A DNA stretch of 64,000 nucleotides from Stakelama marina (GCF_018122655.1 NZ_JAGRQC010000003.1:496001-560000), one strand, 5' to 3'. Numbered from the stretch's first letter, positions 1-9,163 are shown. Program-made: numbers and translations. The notes: generated by a model not told the origin, from the letters alone.

Positions 1-44
1 CCACGGGGCATTCGACGACCTGACGACGCACGGCGTGGGTCGTC

Positions 45-437
45 CTAGAGCAGCCCCAGCGCGGAAAAGCTTCGTATCTCCGCCCGTGTCACGATCCAGT
101 GATCGACGACGCGTACCCCGAGCGGGTGGAGGACGCGCGCCAGCATTCGGGTCGCGGCGATGTCGCCGCGGCTCGGCTGCGCGTTGCCGCTGGGATGGTT
201 GTGCGCGACGGCGACCGCGTTCGCGCCGAATGCCAGCGCATCGCTTGCGACCGTTCGCAGCGGCACCTCCGCCCGGTCGACCAGTCCGCCGCGGATATAG
301 CGCGCACCGACCAGCCGAAGCCCGTCCGCGAAATAGGCGAAGGCCGCCACCTCGCTGCGTTCCCCGGCGAGGTTCCCGAACATCGGTCCCACCGCTTTCC
401 CCAGCGGAATCAGGGCTATGTCGGCATTCGCCATCAT
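45..437 (-). CDS. RadC-like JAB/MPN-domain protein (short form)
   Basis: A protein of about 130 residues that consists almost only of the RadC C-terminal JAB domain. The metal-binding JAMM signature is visible as HNHPSG followed by PS and D (HNHPSGNAQPSRGD), and the flanking sequence aligns with RadC. The N-terminal helix-hairpin-helix part of full RadC (about 220 residues) is absent. The frame stays open upstream to 584, but that start would cross the start of thyA on the other strand, so I chose the ATG pair at 437/434; neither has a clear ribosome binding site. It is divergent from thyA. The role is unknown: RadC proteins were once linked to DNA repair, and JAB domains can be metalloproteases. 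The family is fairly certain; the function is not. Confidence 0.8.
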   Translation of the reverse strand: MMANADIALIPLGKAVGPMFGNLAGERSEVAAFAYFADGLRLVGARYIRGGLVDRAEVPLRTVASDALAFGANAVAVAHNHPSGNAQPSRGDIAATRMLARVLHPLGVRVVDHWIVTRAEIRSFSALGLL

Positions 438-582
438 GACGCCATCATGCCACTGCCCCGGGCGGCCGCCGCGAAGAACCGTGTTCGCTTCGGACAATGT
501 TTCATCCGATTCGGATTCGATTGGTGCTGCATCTGTTCGCGCGGGCGCAGCGCGGTTAAGACGATCGGCGAAGGGGAACCGC

Positions 583-1512
583 ATGGCCGACGCGCGTCAT
601 TTCGAACATCAATATCTCGATCTGCTGCGCCGGGTCTGGGAACAGGGCGACGAACGCCGCGATCGCACCGGTGTCGGCACGCGCTCGCTGTTCGGGCCGA
701 CGATGCGCTTTCCGCTTAAGGACGGCGCGGTGCCGCTGTTCACGACCAAGCGCGTGGCGTGGAAGACGGCGGCGCGCGAGATGCTGTGGTTCCTGACCGG
801 CGACACCAATATTCGCGCGCTGGTGGCGCAGAAGGTACATATCTGGACCGACTGGCCGCTTGACCGGTATCGCCGCGAAACCGGCGAGGATGTCGACCGC
901 GACGCGTTCGAGTCGCGCATTCTGGACGATGACGATTTCGCCGCGGCGTGGGGCGATCTCGGCCCCGTCTACGGCAAGCAATGGGTCGACTGGGACACCT
1001 ATGAACCCGTCGGCGACGGCCTGTTCCGGCGCGGCCCCGGCATCAACCAGATCGCGGCGCTGGTCGACGGACTGCGCAACAATCCGACCTCTCGCCGGCT
1101 GCTGTTCACCGGCTGGAACGTGGCGCAGCTCGACGGCATGGCGCTGCCGCCCTGTCACATGACCTATCAGTTCCACGTCGCGGGCAAGCGGCTGTCGTGC
1201 ATGTTGTGGCAGCGCTCGTGCGACCTTGGCCTGGGCTTTCCGTTCAACGCCTTTTCCGCCGCGCTGCTGACCGCGATGCTCGCGCAGCAGAGCGACCTCG
1301 AACCCGGCGAGCTGGTGTGGAGCGGGGGCGATGCGCATGTCTATCTGAACCACGAACATCTCGTGACCGAGCTGTTGCGGCGCGAACCTCGCAGCGTGCC
1401 GAGGCTCGAACTGCTGCGCCGCCCGCCCTCCATCTTCGACTACACGATCGAGGATTTCGCGGTCCATGATTACGACCCGCACCCGCATATCGCCGCGCCG
1501 GTCGCGGTATAG
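583..1512 (+). CDS. thyA: Thymidylate synthase
   Basis: Makes dTMP from dUMP using methylene-tetrahydrofolate, and yields dihydrofolate. The 309-residue product has the N-terminal RxDRTGVGT phosphate loop near residue 26, the catalytic cysteine at about 191 in LPPCHM, and the C-terminal YDPHPHI segment that closes the active site. The C-terminus ends in APVAV, as in other ThyA proteins. An in-frame start exists at 418, but homology begins at MADARHFEHQY, preceded by GGGG. folA follows after 9 bases, so the two enzymes of the thymidylate cycle are probably cotranscribed. It carries the roughly 50-residue insertion typical of the longer ThyA form (about residues 90-140). Confidence 0.97.
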   Translation: MADARHFEHQYLDLLRRVWEQGDERRDRTGVGTRSLFGPTMRFPLKDGAVPLFTTKRVAWKTAAREMLWFLTGDTNIRALVAQKVHIWTDWPLDRYRRETGEDVDRDAFESRILDDDDFAAAWGDLGPVYGKQWVDWDTYEPVGDGLFRRGPGINQIAALVDGLRNNPTSRRLLFTGWNVAQLDGMALPPCHMTYQFHVAGKRLSCMLWQRSCDLGLGFPFNAFSAALLTAMLAQQSDLEPGELVWSGGDAHVYLNHEHLVTELLRREPRSVPRLELLRRPPSIFDYTIEDFAVHDYDPHPHIAAPVAV

Positions 1513-1521
1513 GCGCGGCGC

Positions 1522-1998
1522 ATGATTATCTTCTTCCTCGCGCGCGCCGATAACGGCGTGATCGGCAGCGATGGCAACCTGCCCTGGCACATTCCTGCCG
1601 ACCTGAAGCGGTTCAAGGCGATGACGATGGGCAAGCCGCTCGTGATGGGGCGCAAGACGTTCGAGAGCTTTCCGCGCCTGTTGAAAGGGCGGCGGCACAT
1701 CGTCCTGACGCGCGACCGCGACTGGCAGGCCGAGGGCGCCGAGGTCGCGCATACCCCGGACGAGGCGCTTGCCGTGGCGGGCGCGGGAGAGATCGCGGTC
1801 ATCGGCGGCGCGGAAATCTTCGCCCTCTACCGCGACCGCGCCGACCGCATCGAGCTGACCGAGGTGCATGCGCAGCCGGCGGGCGACGCGGTGGTACCGG
1901 GCTTCCACCGCGACGACTGGCGCGAGACCGCGCGCGAGGACCATGTGGCCGAGGGCGACCGCCCGGCGTTCAGCTTCGTGACGCTTGAGCGGCGCTGA
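1522..1998 (+). CDS. folA: Dihydrofolate reductase
   Basis: Reduces dihydrofolate to tetrahydrofolate with NADPH and so recycles the product of ThyA encoded just upstream. The 158-residue length is usual for bacterial DHFR. Visible motifs are ARADNGVIG near residue 7, LPWHIPADLKRFK around 20-33 with the substrate-binding acidic residue, GRKTFESFP for NADPH binding, and the GGAEIF segment near 94. The gene lies 9 bases after thyA and ends convergently against the FAD oxidoreductase, with 16 bases between the two stop codons and no clear terminator. Confidence 0.97.
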   Translation: MIIFFLARADNGVIGSDGNLPWHIPADLKRFKAMTMGKPLVMGRKTFESFPRLLKGRRHIVLTRDRDWQAEGAEVAHTPDEALAVAGAGEIAVIGGAEIFALYRDRADRIELTEVHAQPAGDAVVPGFHRDDWRETAREDHVAEGDRPAFSFVTLERR

Positions 1999-2014
1999 GG
2001 GCGGGCAGCTTAGT

Positions 2015-3232
2015 TCATTCGAAACGATAGGGATCGAAGCACGCCGCATCGGGATCGGGCGTTCCGTCCATCTCCGCCGCGATCAGTTCGGCGGCGAGCG
2101 CGGCGAAGCTGACCCCGTTCCCGCCAAAGCCGCTCGCCAGCCACAGCCGGTCATGGTTGCGCGCGCGGCCGATGGCGGGAAGCCCGTCGGGCGAACTGCC
2201 GAACATCGCCGCCCAGCGGTGCTCCACCGGCACCGGATCGCGCCCGAGCACTGCGCCCAGCATTTCGGACAATTGCCCGCCCTTCGCCCCGATTGCGGCA
2301 TCGCGCGGCCCTTCGGCAGCAAAATCCTCGTCGCAGCCGCCGGCGATGACGCGGCCTTCGTCGTCGGTGCGCGCATAGAGATAGGGGTCGGCTGCCTCCC
2401 ACAGCATCGCGTCCTCGCGCCATAGCGGGGCGGTGCCGGGCGCGGTGGCGACGGCATAGCTCGACAGCAGCGAGAAAGCGGGCGGCAGGAACCAGGTCGC
2501 GCGCTCATAACCGCTGGCAAGGATCACCTGCCGCGCGCGCAGGGAACCGCCTGCGCAGGAAAGGGCGAGATGGTCGTCCCGCTGATCGATCGCCGTCGCC
2601 TCGCATGGCCAGGTCACCGTGGCGCCAGACCGCCGCGCGCGGTCGAGCAGCGCGAGCGTCAACCTTACCGGATCGACGCGGCAGCATCCGCGCGACACGA
2701 GCGCGGCGCGCGGTGCGATGCCGAACCGTTCGCCCACCGCTTCGGCGGCGAGCCACGCGCTGGGCAGGCCGTGCTTCTGACGCAGCTCGGCCTCGCCGCG
2801 CAACTGGTCGGCGTCGAGCAGCGATCCGGCGAGATAGACCGCGGGCCGTTCGCCGGTATCGCCGATCGGAAGCGCCGCCAGTTTCTCGCGCAGGCGTTCG
2901 ACCGCGGCGAACACCCGGCGCCATCGTCGCGCGGCTTCGCGTTCACCGATTTCGGCCGCGAGGTGCGTCAGCGGGACATCCATCGCCCAGAGTATCAGTG
3001 CGGTCGAAGCGGCGGTGCTGCCGGCGGCGGGCGGGCGTCGGTCGACCAGCGCAACCGACCGCCCGCGTTCGGAAAGCCGTTCCGCCAGCATCGCGCCCAT
3101 CACCCCTGCGCCGACGATGGCGATATCGACGATGTCGTCCGGCAGCGGGTCCGATGGCGGCGGCTGGGCATGACCGCCCCATACCGGGCTGCCGGTGCGC
3201 AGATCGTGGCGTTCGGTCAGCGGAATCGTCAT
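2015..3232 (-). CDS. FAD-dependent oxidoreductase of the DAO (glycine/D-amino-acid oxidase) family
   Basis: A soluble flavoprotein of about 405 residues. The dinucleotide-binding motif VGAGVMGAMLAERLSERG lies near residue 40, and the DAO-type C-terminus carries DGLPAIGR followed by LWLASGFGGNGVSF, which closes over the flavin. These features place it with DadA/GlpO-like oxidases, including the sphingomonad proteins annotated as FAD-binding oxidoreductases. The substrate cannot be read from the sequence. I used the ATG at 3232; an in-frame ATG at 3253 would add seven residues and is equally lacking in ribosome binding site. It is transcribed away from ribF, which makes FAD; the adjacency may be chance. 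Confidence 0.85.
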   Translation of the reverse strand: MTIPLTERHDLRTGSPVWGGHAQPPPSDPLPDDIVDIAIVGAGVMGAMLAERLSERGRSVALVDRRPPAAGSTAASTALILWAMDVPLTHLAAEIGEREAARRWRRVFAAVERLREKLAALPIGDTGERPAVYLAGSLLDADQLRGEAELRQKHGLPSAWLAAEAVGERFGIAPRAALVSRGCCRVDPVRLTLALLDRARRSGATVTWPCEATAIDQRDDHLALSCAGGSLRARQVILASGYERATWFLPPAFSLLSSYAVATAPGTAPLWREDAMLWEAADPYLYARTDDEGRVIAGGCDEDFAAEGPRDAAIGAKGGQLSEMLGAVLGRDPVPVEHRWAAMFGSSPDGLPAIGRARNHDRLWLASGFGGNGVSFAALAAELIAAEMDGTPDPDAACFDPYRFE

Positions 3233-3307
3233 CGCGCCCAAACGCGCAAGCATGCCCGAAAGGTTCCGGTTTGGCAGAGCGGCGCGCGGCCTCTATAGGC
3301 CCCATCC

Positions 3308-4237
3308 ATGAAGCGGCTTGATGGCGGCTCGGCGGTTCCGCCCGAACTTCGCGGCGGTGTCGTCGCGCTCGGCAATTTCGATGGATTCCATGTCGGCCAC
3401 CAGGCGGTGGTCGGCCGTGCGATTCGCTGGGCGAAGGACGAGGGGCGGCCGGCGATCGTCGCGACCTTCGATCCGCATCCGGTGCGGTATTTCAGGCCCG
3501 ATACGCCGCCGTTCCGCCTGACCACGCTCGACCAGCGCCAGCGGCTGTTCGGAGCGGCGGGGGCGGATGCGATGCTCGTCTTCCATTTCGATGCCGCGCT
3601 TGCCGGGCTGCCCGCGCGCGAATTCGCGCGGCAGCGGCTGGCCGAGCTGATCGGCGCGGCGGGCGTCGTGACGGGGGAAGATTTCACCTTCGGCAAGGGG
3701 CGCGACGGCAATGTCGAGATATTGCGCGCGCTGGGCGAGGAAATGGGCTTCGGCGTGGCGACCGTTTCGCCCGTTGCCGACAGTGCCGACACCGTATCGT
3801 CGAGCCGCATTCGCGACCTGCTGAAGGCGGGGCGTCCGCGCGATGCGGCGGAACTGCTCACCCGGCCGTTCGCGATCGAGGGTGAGGTCGAGCCGGGCGC
3901 GAAGCTGGGTCGCGAGCTTGGCTATCCGACCGCCAATATCCGCCTCGGCACCTATTTGCGCCCGAAATTCGGCATCTATGCCGTGCGGGGGCATCTGCCC
4001 GACGGGAGCATGCTGGACGGCGCGGCCAATCTCGGCATCCGTCCCAGTTTCGAGCCGCCGGTCGAGCTGCTCGAGCCCTATTTCTTCGATTTTTCGGGCG
4101 ATCTCTATGGCCAGCGAATCGAGGTCGAGCTGATCGAATATCTGCGCGAGGAAGCGAAGTTCGACGATCTCGATGCGCTCAAGCGCCAGATGGCCGAGGA
4201 TTGCCAGCGCGCGCGGGAAATCTTGCGGTCGGCATAG
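3308..4237 (+). CDS. ribF: Bifunctional riboflavin kinase / FAD synthetase
   Basis: Phosphorylates riboflavin to FMN and adenylylates FMN to FAD. The 309-residue protein starts with the adenylyltransferase domain: ALGNFDGFHVGHQAVV near residue 20 is the HxGH nucleotidyltransferase motif, and SSRIRDLLKAG near 165 is the second catalytic loop. The C-terminal riboflavin kinase domain begins around 185 with GRELGYPTANI, and DGAANLGIRPSF is the flavin-binding stretch. The length is normal for the family. It is followed by 178 bases without an obvious gene before ileS. Confidence 0.96.
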   Translation: MKRLDGGSAVPPELRGGVVALGNFDGFHVGHQAVVGRAIRWAKDEGRPAIVATFDPHPVRYFRPDTPPFRLTTLDQRQRLFGAAGADAMLVFHFDAALAGLPAREFARQRLAELIGAAGVVTGEDFTFGKGRDGNVEILRALGEEMGFGVATVSPVADSADTVSSSRIRDLLKAGRPRDAAELLTRPFAIEGEVEPGAKLGRELGYPTANIRLGTYLRPKFGIYAVRGHLPDGSMLDGAANLGIRPSFEPPVELLEPYFFDFSGDLYGQRIEVELIEYLREEAKFDDLDALKRQMAEDCQRAREILRSA

Positions 4238-4415
4238 GGCGGGTCGCGCCGGGGCGCGGAAGCGCAGAGCCGGTGCCGGATGCGAAGCCGCGGCCGGTAT
4301 CTCCGCGCCTCAGCGCCTCGGCGCGGACCAATCTGATCTTTTTCCCTTGCGCAGGCGCCGCGCCCGCACACACCTGTTTCCCTGGCGCGCAACCTCGGCT
4401 AAACGCCCAAATTCC

Positions 4416-7373
4416 ATGAACGACGCATCTTCACCCAAGCGCGATTATCGCGACACCGTCTTCCTGCCGAAGACCGATTTTCCGATGAAGGCGGGGCTTG
4501 CCGCCAAGGAACCGGCGATTCTCGAGCGCTGGGCGCGGATCGGCGTGTACGAGAAGCTGCGCGAGCAGCGCGCGGAGGCGGAGCGCTTCATCCTCCACGA
4601 CGGCCCGCCCTATGCCAATGGCGACCTGCACATGGGCCATGCGCTCAACAAGATCCTGAAGGATCTTGTGACGCGCAGCCAGTCGCTCCTCGGCAAGAAC
4701 ACGCCCTATGTGCCCGGCTGGGACTGTCACGGCCTGCCGATCGAATGGAAGGTCGAGGAGCAGTATCGCAAGAAGAAGCTGAACAAGGATGAGGTCGATC
4801 CCGTTCAGTTCCGCGGCGAATGCCGTGCCTATGCGACCAAGTGGGTCGATGTGCAGCGCGAGCAGTTCAAGCGGCTCGGCGTCATGGGCGACTGGGACGA
4901 TCCGTACCTTACGATGAAGTTCGACAGCGAGGCGATCATCGCCGGCGAGCTGCTGAAATTCGCCGAGCGGGGCCAGCTCTATCGCGGCGCGAAGCCGGTG
5001 ATGTGGTCGCCGGTCGAAAAGACCGCGCTCGCCGAGGCCGAGGTCGAATATGAGGACATCACCTCGACCCAGATCGACGTGGCGTTCGAGATTGTGGAAG
5101 CGCCGAACGCGCCGGAACTGGTCGGCGCCCATGCGGTGATCTGGACGACGACGCCGTGGACGATTCCGGTCAACCAGGCTTTGGCGTATGGGGCGGAGAT
5201 TGATTACGGCATTTATCGGGTCGGTGTCGGTGCTGCTGAAGACATTGTACCATCGATGTCGATCCCTGAGGGTCGCGTAGATCAGCGAATGGTCATTGCC
5301 GATGCTCTAGTTGGGCCGTTTGAGAAGCGCACCGGTCTTCACCTCGTGCGAACTGGTGGTATTAAAGGCTCCGACCTCGCCGGGGCGAAAGCTCGCCATC
5401 CGATGCACGCACGCGGCGAGTTTTACGCCAAGCCGCGGCCGTTCCTCGACGGGTCGCATTTCGTCACGACCGATGCGGGTACGGGGCTTGTCCATATGGC
5501 GCCCGACCATGGCGAGGACGACTTCCTGCTGTGCAAGGCGAACGGGATCGATCCGGTTTTCGCGGTCACCGACGACGGGCGCTATCGCGAGGACTGGGCG
5601 TGGCTGGGCGGCGACGGCTCGGTCATCAATCCGAAGTTCAACGCGTCCGGCAACGGCGCCAAGTTCGAGCAAGGGCCGATCTGCCGCGACCTGCGCGAGG
5701 CGGGGGCGCTACTATCGGGGTCGGACGACTTCCTGCACAGCTATCCGCATAGCTGGCGGTCGAAGGCGAAGATCATTTTCCGCTGCACGCCGCAATGGTT
5801 CATCCCGATGGACGCGCCGCTCGACCAGCCGCTGCCCGAGCGCGTGCGCGAAGGCCATGCGGTGGGCGAGGACATTGCCGAAGCGACCGGCATGCATGTC
5901 AACGAGGACGCCCCCACGCCGAAGAGCGCCACCGTCAATCATAATGGTGCGACGCTGCGCGACACCGCGCTCGATTCGATCGAGCGGACGCGCTGGGTGC
6001 CCGAACGCTCGAAGAACCGCATCCGTTCGATGGTCGAGGGCCGCCCCGACTGGGTGATCAGCCGGCAGCGCGCCTGGGGCGTGCCGATCCCGCTCTACGT
6101 CCACCGCCAGTCGGGCGATTATCTGCGCGACGAGGGCGTGAATGGCCGCATCCTCGAGGCGTTCCGCGAGGGCGGCGCCGATGCGTGGTTTGCCGCCGAC
6201 CATCAGGCATTGCTCGGCGATCGGTACGATCTCGCCGACTATGAGCCGGTGAACGACATTCTCGACGTGTGGTTCGATTCGGGCAGCACGCATGCCTTCG
6301 TGATCGAACAGCGTTACGGCGAGGGCGTCCGCGCCGACCTCTATCTCGAAGGGTCGGACCAGCATCGCGGCTGGTTCCAGTCGTCGCTGCTCGAATCGGC
6401 GGGCACGCGCGGGCGCGCGCCCTATGACGCGGTGCTGACGCACGGCTTCGCGCTCGACAGGAACGGGCGCAAGATGTCGAAGAGCCTGGGCAATGTCGTC
6501 GATCCGCTGAAGATCATCGACCAGTCGGGCGCCGATATCCTGCGGCTATGGGTCGCCAGCACCGATTATTTCGAAGACGTCCGCATTGGCGACGAGGTGC
6601 TGAAGGGGACGAGCGACGCGTATCGCAAGCTCCGCAACACCTTCCGCTACATGCTCGGCGCGCTCGAGGGCTTTGGCGATGAAGAGCGGATCGCCGTCGA
6701 CGATATGCCCGAGCTGGAGCTCTATATCCTCCACAAGCTCGGCGCGCTCGATGTCGAACTGCGTACCGCGGTCGAGAATTATCAGTTCCACCGCTATTCG
6801 CGCGCGCTGATCGAGTTCATGAACGAGGACCTGTCGGCCTTTTTCTTCGATATCCGCAAGGACTGCCTCTATTGCGACGCCGCCGACGATCCCAAGCGGC
6901 GCGCGTACCGGACGGTGCTCGACACGCTGTTCCACGCGCTGGTGCGGTACGCTGCCCCGATCCTCTGCTTCACCGCCGAGGAAGTGTGGCAGGCGCGCTT
7001 CCCGAGCGAGGACGATTCGGTCCATTTCCTGACCTGGCCCGAATTGCCGCCGCTGCCCGGCGACGATGCGATCTCGACCAACTGGTCCGATGTCCGGGCG
7101 CTTCGCGAGCGCGTGACCGAGGCGATCGAGCCGCTGCGCCGCGAAAAGATCATCCGGTCGAGCAACGAGGCGGAGGTCACCGTGCCCGAGCTGCCGCTGC
7201 CCGCCGATGATCTGCAGGAGATCTTCATCTCGTCGACCGTTCATCACGGCGAAGGGGAGGTTGCGGTAACGCGCACCGACAATCACAAATGCGGGCGTTG
7301 CTGGCGTTGCCTGCCCGACGTTCCCGAAGACGGCGCATTGTGCGGCCGTTGCGAAAAGGTTCTGAACCGATGA
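4416..7373 (+). CDS. ileS: Isoleucine--tRNA ligase
   Basis: Charges tRNA-Ile and edits mischarged valine. The protein has 985 residues when read from MNDASSPKRDY; the frame is open further upstream to 4173 but that part has no homology. The class I signatures are HMGH at 72-75 and KMSKS at 686-690. The CP1 editing domain holds TTDAGTGLVHMAPDHG near 350-370. The C-terminus has the zinc finger of bacterial IleRS, CGRCWRC from about 959 and a second CxxC pair. The stop overlaps the lspA start (ATGA), so translation is probably coupled. Bases of about 5175-5430, inside the editing domain, are lower in GC and use codons that are rare elsewhere in the gene. Confidence 0.97.
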   Translation: MNDASSPKRDYRDTVFLPKTDFPMKAGLAAKEPAILERWARIGVYEKLREQRAEAERFILHDGPPYANGDLHMGHALNKILKDLVTRSQSLLGKNTPYVPGWDCHGLPIEWKVEEQYRKKKLNKDEVDPVQFRGECRAYATKWVDVQREQFKRLGVMGDWDDPYLTMKFDSEAIIAGELLKFAERGQLYRGAKPVMWSPVEKTALAEAEVEYEDITSTQIDVAFEIVEAPNAPELVGAHAVIWTTTPWTIPVNQALAYGAEIDYGIYRVGVGAAEDIVPSMSIPEGRVDQRMVIADALVGPFEKRTGLHLVRTGGIKGSDLAGAKARHPMHARGEFYAKPRPFLDGSHFVTTDAGTGLVHMAPDHGEDDFLLCKANGIDPVFAVTDDGRYREDWAWLGGDGSVINPKFNASGNGAKFEQGPICRDLREAGALLSGSDDFLHSYPHSWRSKAKIIFRCTPQWFIPMDAPLDQPLPERVREGHAVGEDIAEATGMHVNEDAPTPKSATVNHNGATLRDTALDSIERTRWVPERSKNRIRSMVEGRPDWVISRQRAWGVPIPLYVHRQSGDYLRDEGVNGRILEAFREGGADAWFAADHQALLGDRYDLADYEPVNDILDVWFDSGSTHAFVIEQRYGEGVRADLYLEGSDQHRGWFQSSLLESAGTRGRAPYDAVLTHGFALDRNGRKMSKSLGNVVDPLKIIDQSGADILRLWVASTDYFEDVRIGDEVLKGTSDAYRKLRNTFRYMLGALEGFGDEERIAVDDMPELELYILHKLGALDVELRTAVENYQFHRYSRALIEFMNEDLSAFFFDIRKDCLYCDAADDPKRRAYRTVLDTLFHALVRYAAPILCFTAEEVWQARFPSEDDSVHFLTWPELPPLPGDDAISTNWSDVRALRERVTEAIEPLRREKIIRSSNEAEVTVPELPLPADDLQEIFISSTVHHGEGEVAVTRTDNHKCGRCWRCLPDVPEDGALCGRCEKVLNR

Positions 7374-7888
7374 AGCGTCCCCGCTATCTGGGTCCCATCG
7401 TCGCGCTGCTGATCTTTGTTGCCGACCAGGTGATGAAATATGTCGTCACCGGCCCGCTGGGCATCGACCATCGCGACGCGGTGCTGCATGTGCTGCCGAT
7501 CTTCAACCTCGCCTATGTCGAGAATTACGGCGTTTCGCTCGGCTTTCTGCGCGCCGACACCAATATGATGCGCTGGGCGCTCGTCGCGCTGACCGTCGCG
7601 ATCGCGGCAGGCGTGGGCTATTGGATGGCGCGCGAGAAGAACCGGTCCGACCTGTTCGCGCTGGGCCTGGTGCTCGGCGGTGCGCTCGGCAATATCGTCG
7701 ATCGCGTGCGCCTTGGCTTCGTGGTCGATTACGCCGATCTGCATTTCGGCGCCTGGCGACCCTTTCTGGTCTTCAATGTCGCCGATGCGGCGATTACCAT
7801 CGGTGTATTACTGCTCTTGATCCGTGCCCTGTTCGTGCGCGAAAAGCCCAGGGATGCACGCGCCACTGTGGAGAATGTGAATGCGTAA
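7370..7888 (+). CDS. lspA: Lipoprotein signal peptidase (signal peptidase II)
   Basis: Inner-membrane aspartic protease that cleaves the signal peptide of diacylglyceryl-modified prolipoproteins. The 172-residue product has four hydrophobic segments. The family signatures are ADQVMKYVV near residue 18, NLAYVENYGVSLG, and the two catalytic aspartates in GGALGNIVDRV and FNVADAAITIG. The ATG overlaps the ileS stop codon. Its own stop overlaps the start of a lipoprotein gene by 8 bases, so the processing enzyme and a substrate share one operon. ileS-lspA linkage is widespread in Proteobacteria. Confidence 0.96.
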   Translation: MKRPRYLGPIVALLIFVADQVMKYVVTGPLGIDHRDAVLHVLPIFNLAYVENYGVSLGFLRADTNMMRWALVALTVAIAAGVGYWMAREKNRSDLFALGLVLGGALGNIVDRVRLGFVVDYADLHFGAWRPFLVFNVADAAITIGVLLLLIRALFVREKPRDARATVENVNA

Positions 7889-8291
7889 GGCTCTACCCAT
7901 CGCCGCGGGGCTCGCTGCCGCCGTCCTTGTCACCGGTTGCGCGAAAAGCGGGCTCGACCGCACGCGACCCAACGAATTCGCGGTCGCGCGTCAGGCGCCG
8001 CTCGTCATTCCGCCCGATTTCTCGCTGACGCCGCCGCAGCCCGGCGCGCCGCGTCCGCAGGATACCGGTCCTGCCGAACAGGCGTTGCAGGCGATGTTCG
8101 GCGGTGCTGCCCCGCGCAGCGCGGTCGAAAAGGATACACTCGACGCCGCCGGCCAGAACTCGGTCGATCCCGGCGTCCGGTCGGAAGTCGGCGATGCCGA
8201 CACCAAGGTCGTCGACAAGGGGTCGACCACGCGCGACATCGTCGCGGCGCCCGCGGGTGACGGACAGGTCGCGCGCGTCACCACGCCGTAA
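7881..8291 (+). CDS. DUF3035-type lipoprotein
   Basis: A small lipoprotein of 136 residues. The signal peptide ends in the lipobox VTGC, with the lipidated cysteine near residue 20. After this comes the conserved stretch RPNEFAVARQAPLVIPPDF, which I recognise from the DUF3035 family; the remainder is proline-, glycine- and alanine-rich and looks disordered. The start overlaps the end of lspA, the enzyme that would mature it, and a strong terminator follows after 25 bases. No function is known to me for the family; the location suggests an envelope role. Confidence 0.8.
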   Translation: MRKALPIAAGLAAAVLVTGCAKSGLDRTRPNEFAVARQAPLVIPPDFSLTPPQPGAPRPQDTGPAEQALQAMFGGAAPRSAVEKDTLDAAGQNSVDPGVRSEVGDADTKVVDKGSTTRDIVAAPAGDGQVARVTTP

Positions 8292-8315
8292 CGGCCGGGC
8301 GTCTGTCGAAGTACG

Positions 8316-8354
8316 AAAAAGCGCCGGGGCGGCATGGGCTGCCCCGGCGCTTTT
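8316..8354 (+). terminator. Intrinsic terminator after ileS-lspA-DUF3035
   Basis: A perfect stem of 14 pairs (AAAAGCGCCGGGGC with its complement) around a 10-base loop, ending in four T. The flanking A run makes it usable from both strands. It separates the ileS operon from the convergent porin gene whose stop is at 8396. Confidence 0.9.
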
Positions 8355-8395
8355 CCCATGTGGCGGGCACGGCGAGCGCGCCCGCGAAGATGGTG

Positions 8396-9163
8396 TCAGA
8401 AGCTTAGCCCGACATAGCCGAGCACGGTCGAGCCGCGGCCGTTGTTCTGCGCGAAATTGCCGACATTGGAGATGTCGGTATCGACATATTTGACGCCGCC
8501 GGTGATCGGGCCGCCCGACCATTCGACGCCGGTCGACCAGTCCCAATATTTGTCGCTCGCGCCCGGATTGACGAGGCCCAGCGAGCCGCTCGTATGGCCG
8601 AGATGCGCGTTTACCGACAGCGGCGTGCCGGGGATCGCGGTCGACGCCTCGCCATAGACGTACAGATTGTCGTCATTGCCGCTGGTGAAGTCGAGGCCGC
8701 TCTGGCCGCCCCAGGCATAGGCCGCACCCAGCTTGGTATCGACCGGCCCGATCGAATAGCTGACCGAGGCATAGGGTTCGAAAAAGTCGGTGTTCAGGCC
8801 GCTCGCGCCATTGGGATAATAGTAATAGAGCAGGCCGACATCGAAACCGACGCCATTATCGAGCGACTTCGTATAGCCGCCGTAAAAATCGACTTCCTCG
8901 TTGCCGTAGCCGGGAAGCGACGTCTTTCCGTCGATCGTCGAATACCAGGTGCCGATATAGAAACCGGTATCGCTGTTGATGTTGACGGTGCCCTGAAACG
9001 CGGGGCCTTCGTCGCTCTGCGTCAGGCCGCGAAAGCGATAGTCGCTGGTCACGGTCACGCCGCCGGAGACGGTTACGGGCGGCGGCGGCGCGGTGTCCTG
9101 CGCCATGGCCGGTACGGTCGAGGCGAGCAAAAGCGCGCCGACGCTGAGTGTTGAGAAGCGCAT
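8396..9163 (-). CDS. TorF-family outer-membrane beta-barrel protein
   Basis: A 255-residue outer-membrane protein. A signal peptide ends at VPAMA-QD, and the mature part has the family's opening VTSDYRFRGLTQSDEGPAFQG. The sequence continues with alternating hydrophobic strands and glycine/asparagine-rich loops and ends in a C-terminal phenylalanine (GYVGLSF) as recognised by the Bam machinery. Two ATG codons are adjacent; the second (9163) has better spacing from AAAGGGAT. This matches the TIGR02001 putative porin family. The transported substrate is unknown. It has its own upstream region of about 200 bases, so it is probably a single-gene unit. Confidence 0.85.
   Translation of the reverse strand: MRFSTLSVGALLLASTVPAMAQDTAPPPPVTVSGGVTVTSDYRFRGLTQSDEGPAFQGTVNINSDTGFYIGTWYSTIDGKTSLPGYGNEEVDFYGGYTKSLDNGVGFDVGLLYYYYPNGASGLNTDFFEPYASVSYSIGPVDTKLGAAYAWGGQSGLDFTSGNDDNLYVYGEASTAIPGTPLSVNAHLGHTSGSLGLVNPGASDKYWDWSTGVEWSGGPITGGVKYVDTDISNVGNFAQNNGRGSTVLGYVGLSF

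Noticed and set aside
1..44. Possible 3' end of a gene at the left edge
   Set aside because: All three plus frames give only 6-16 residues or run into the RadC-like gene; nothing can be assigned.
4173..4415. N-terminal extension of the ileS frame
   Set aside because: The first 81 codons overlap ribF, are Arg/Ala/Gly-rich and lack homology to IleRS; the ATG at 4416 begins the conserved protein.
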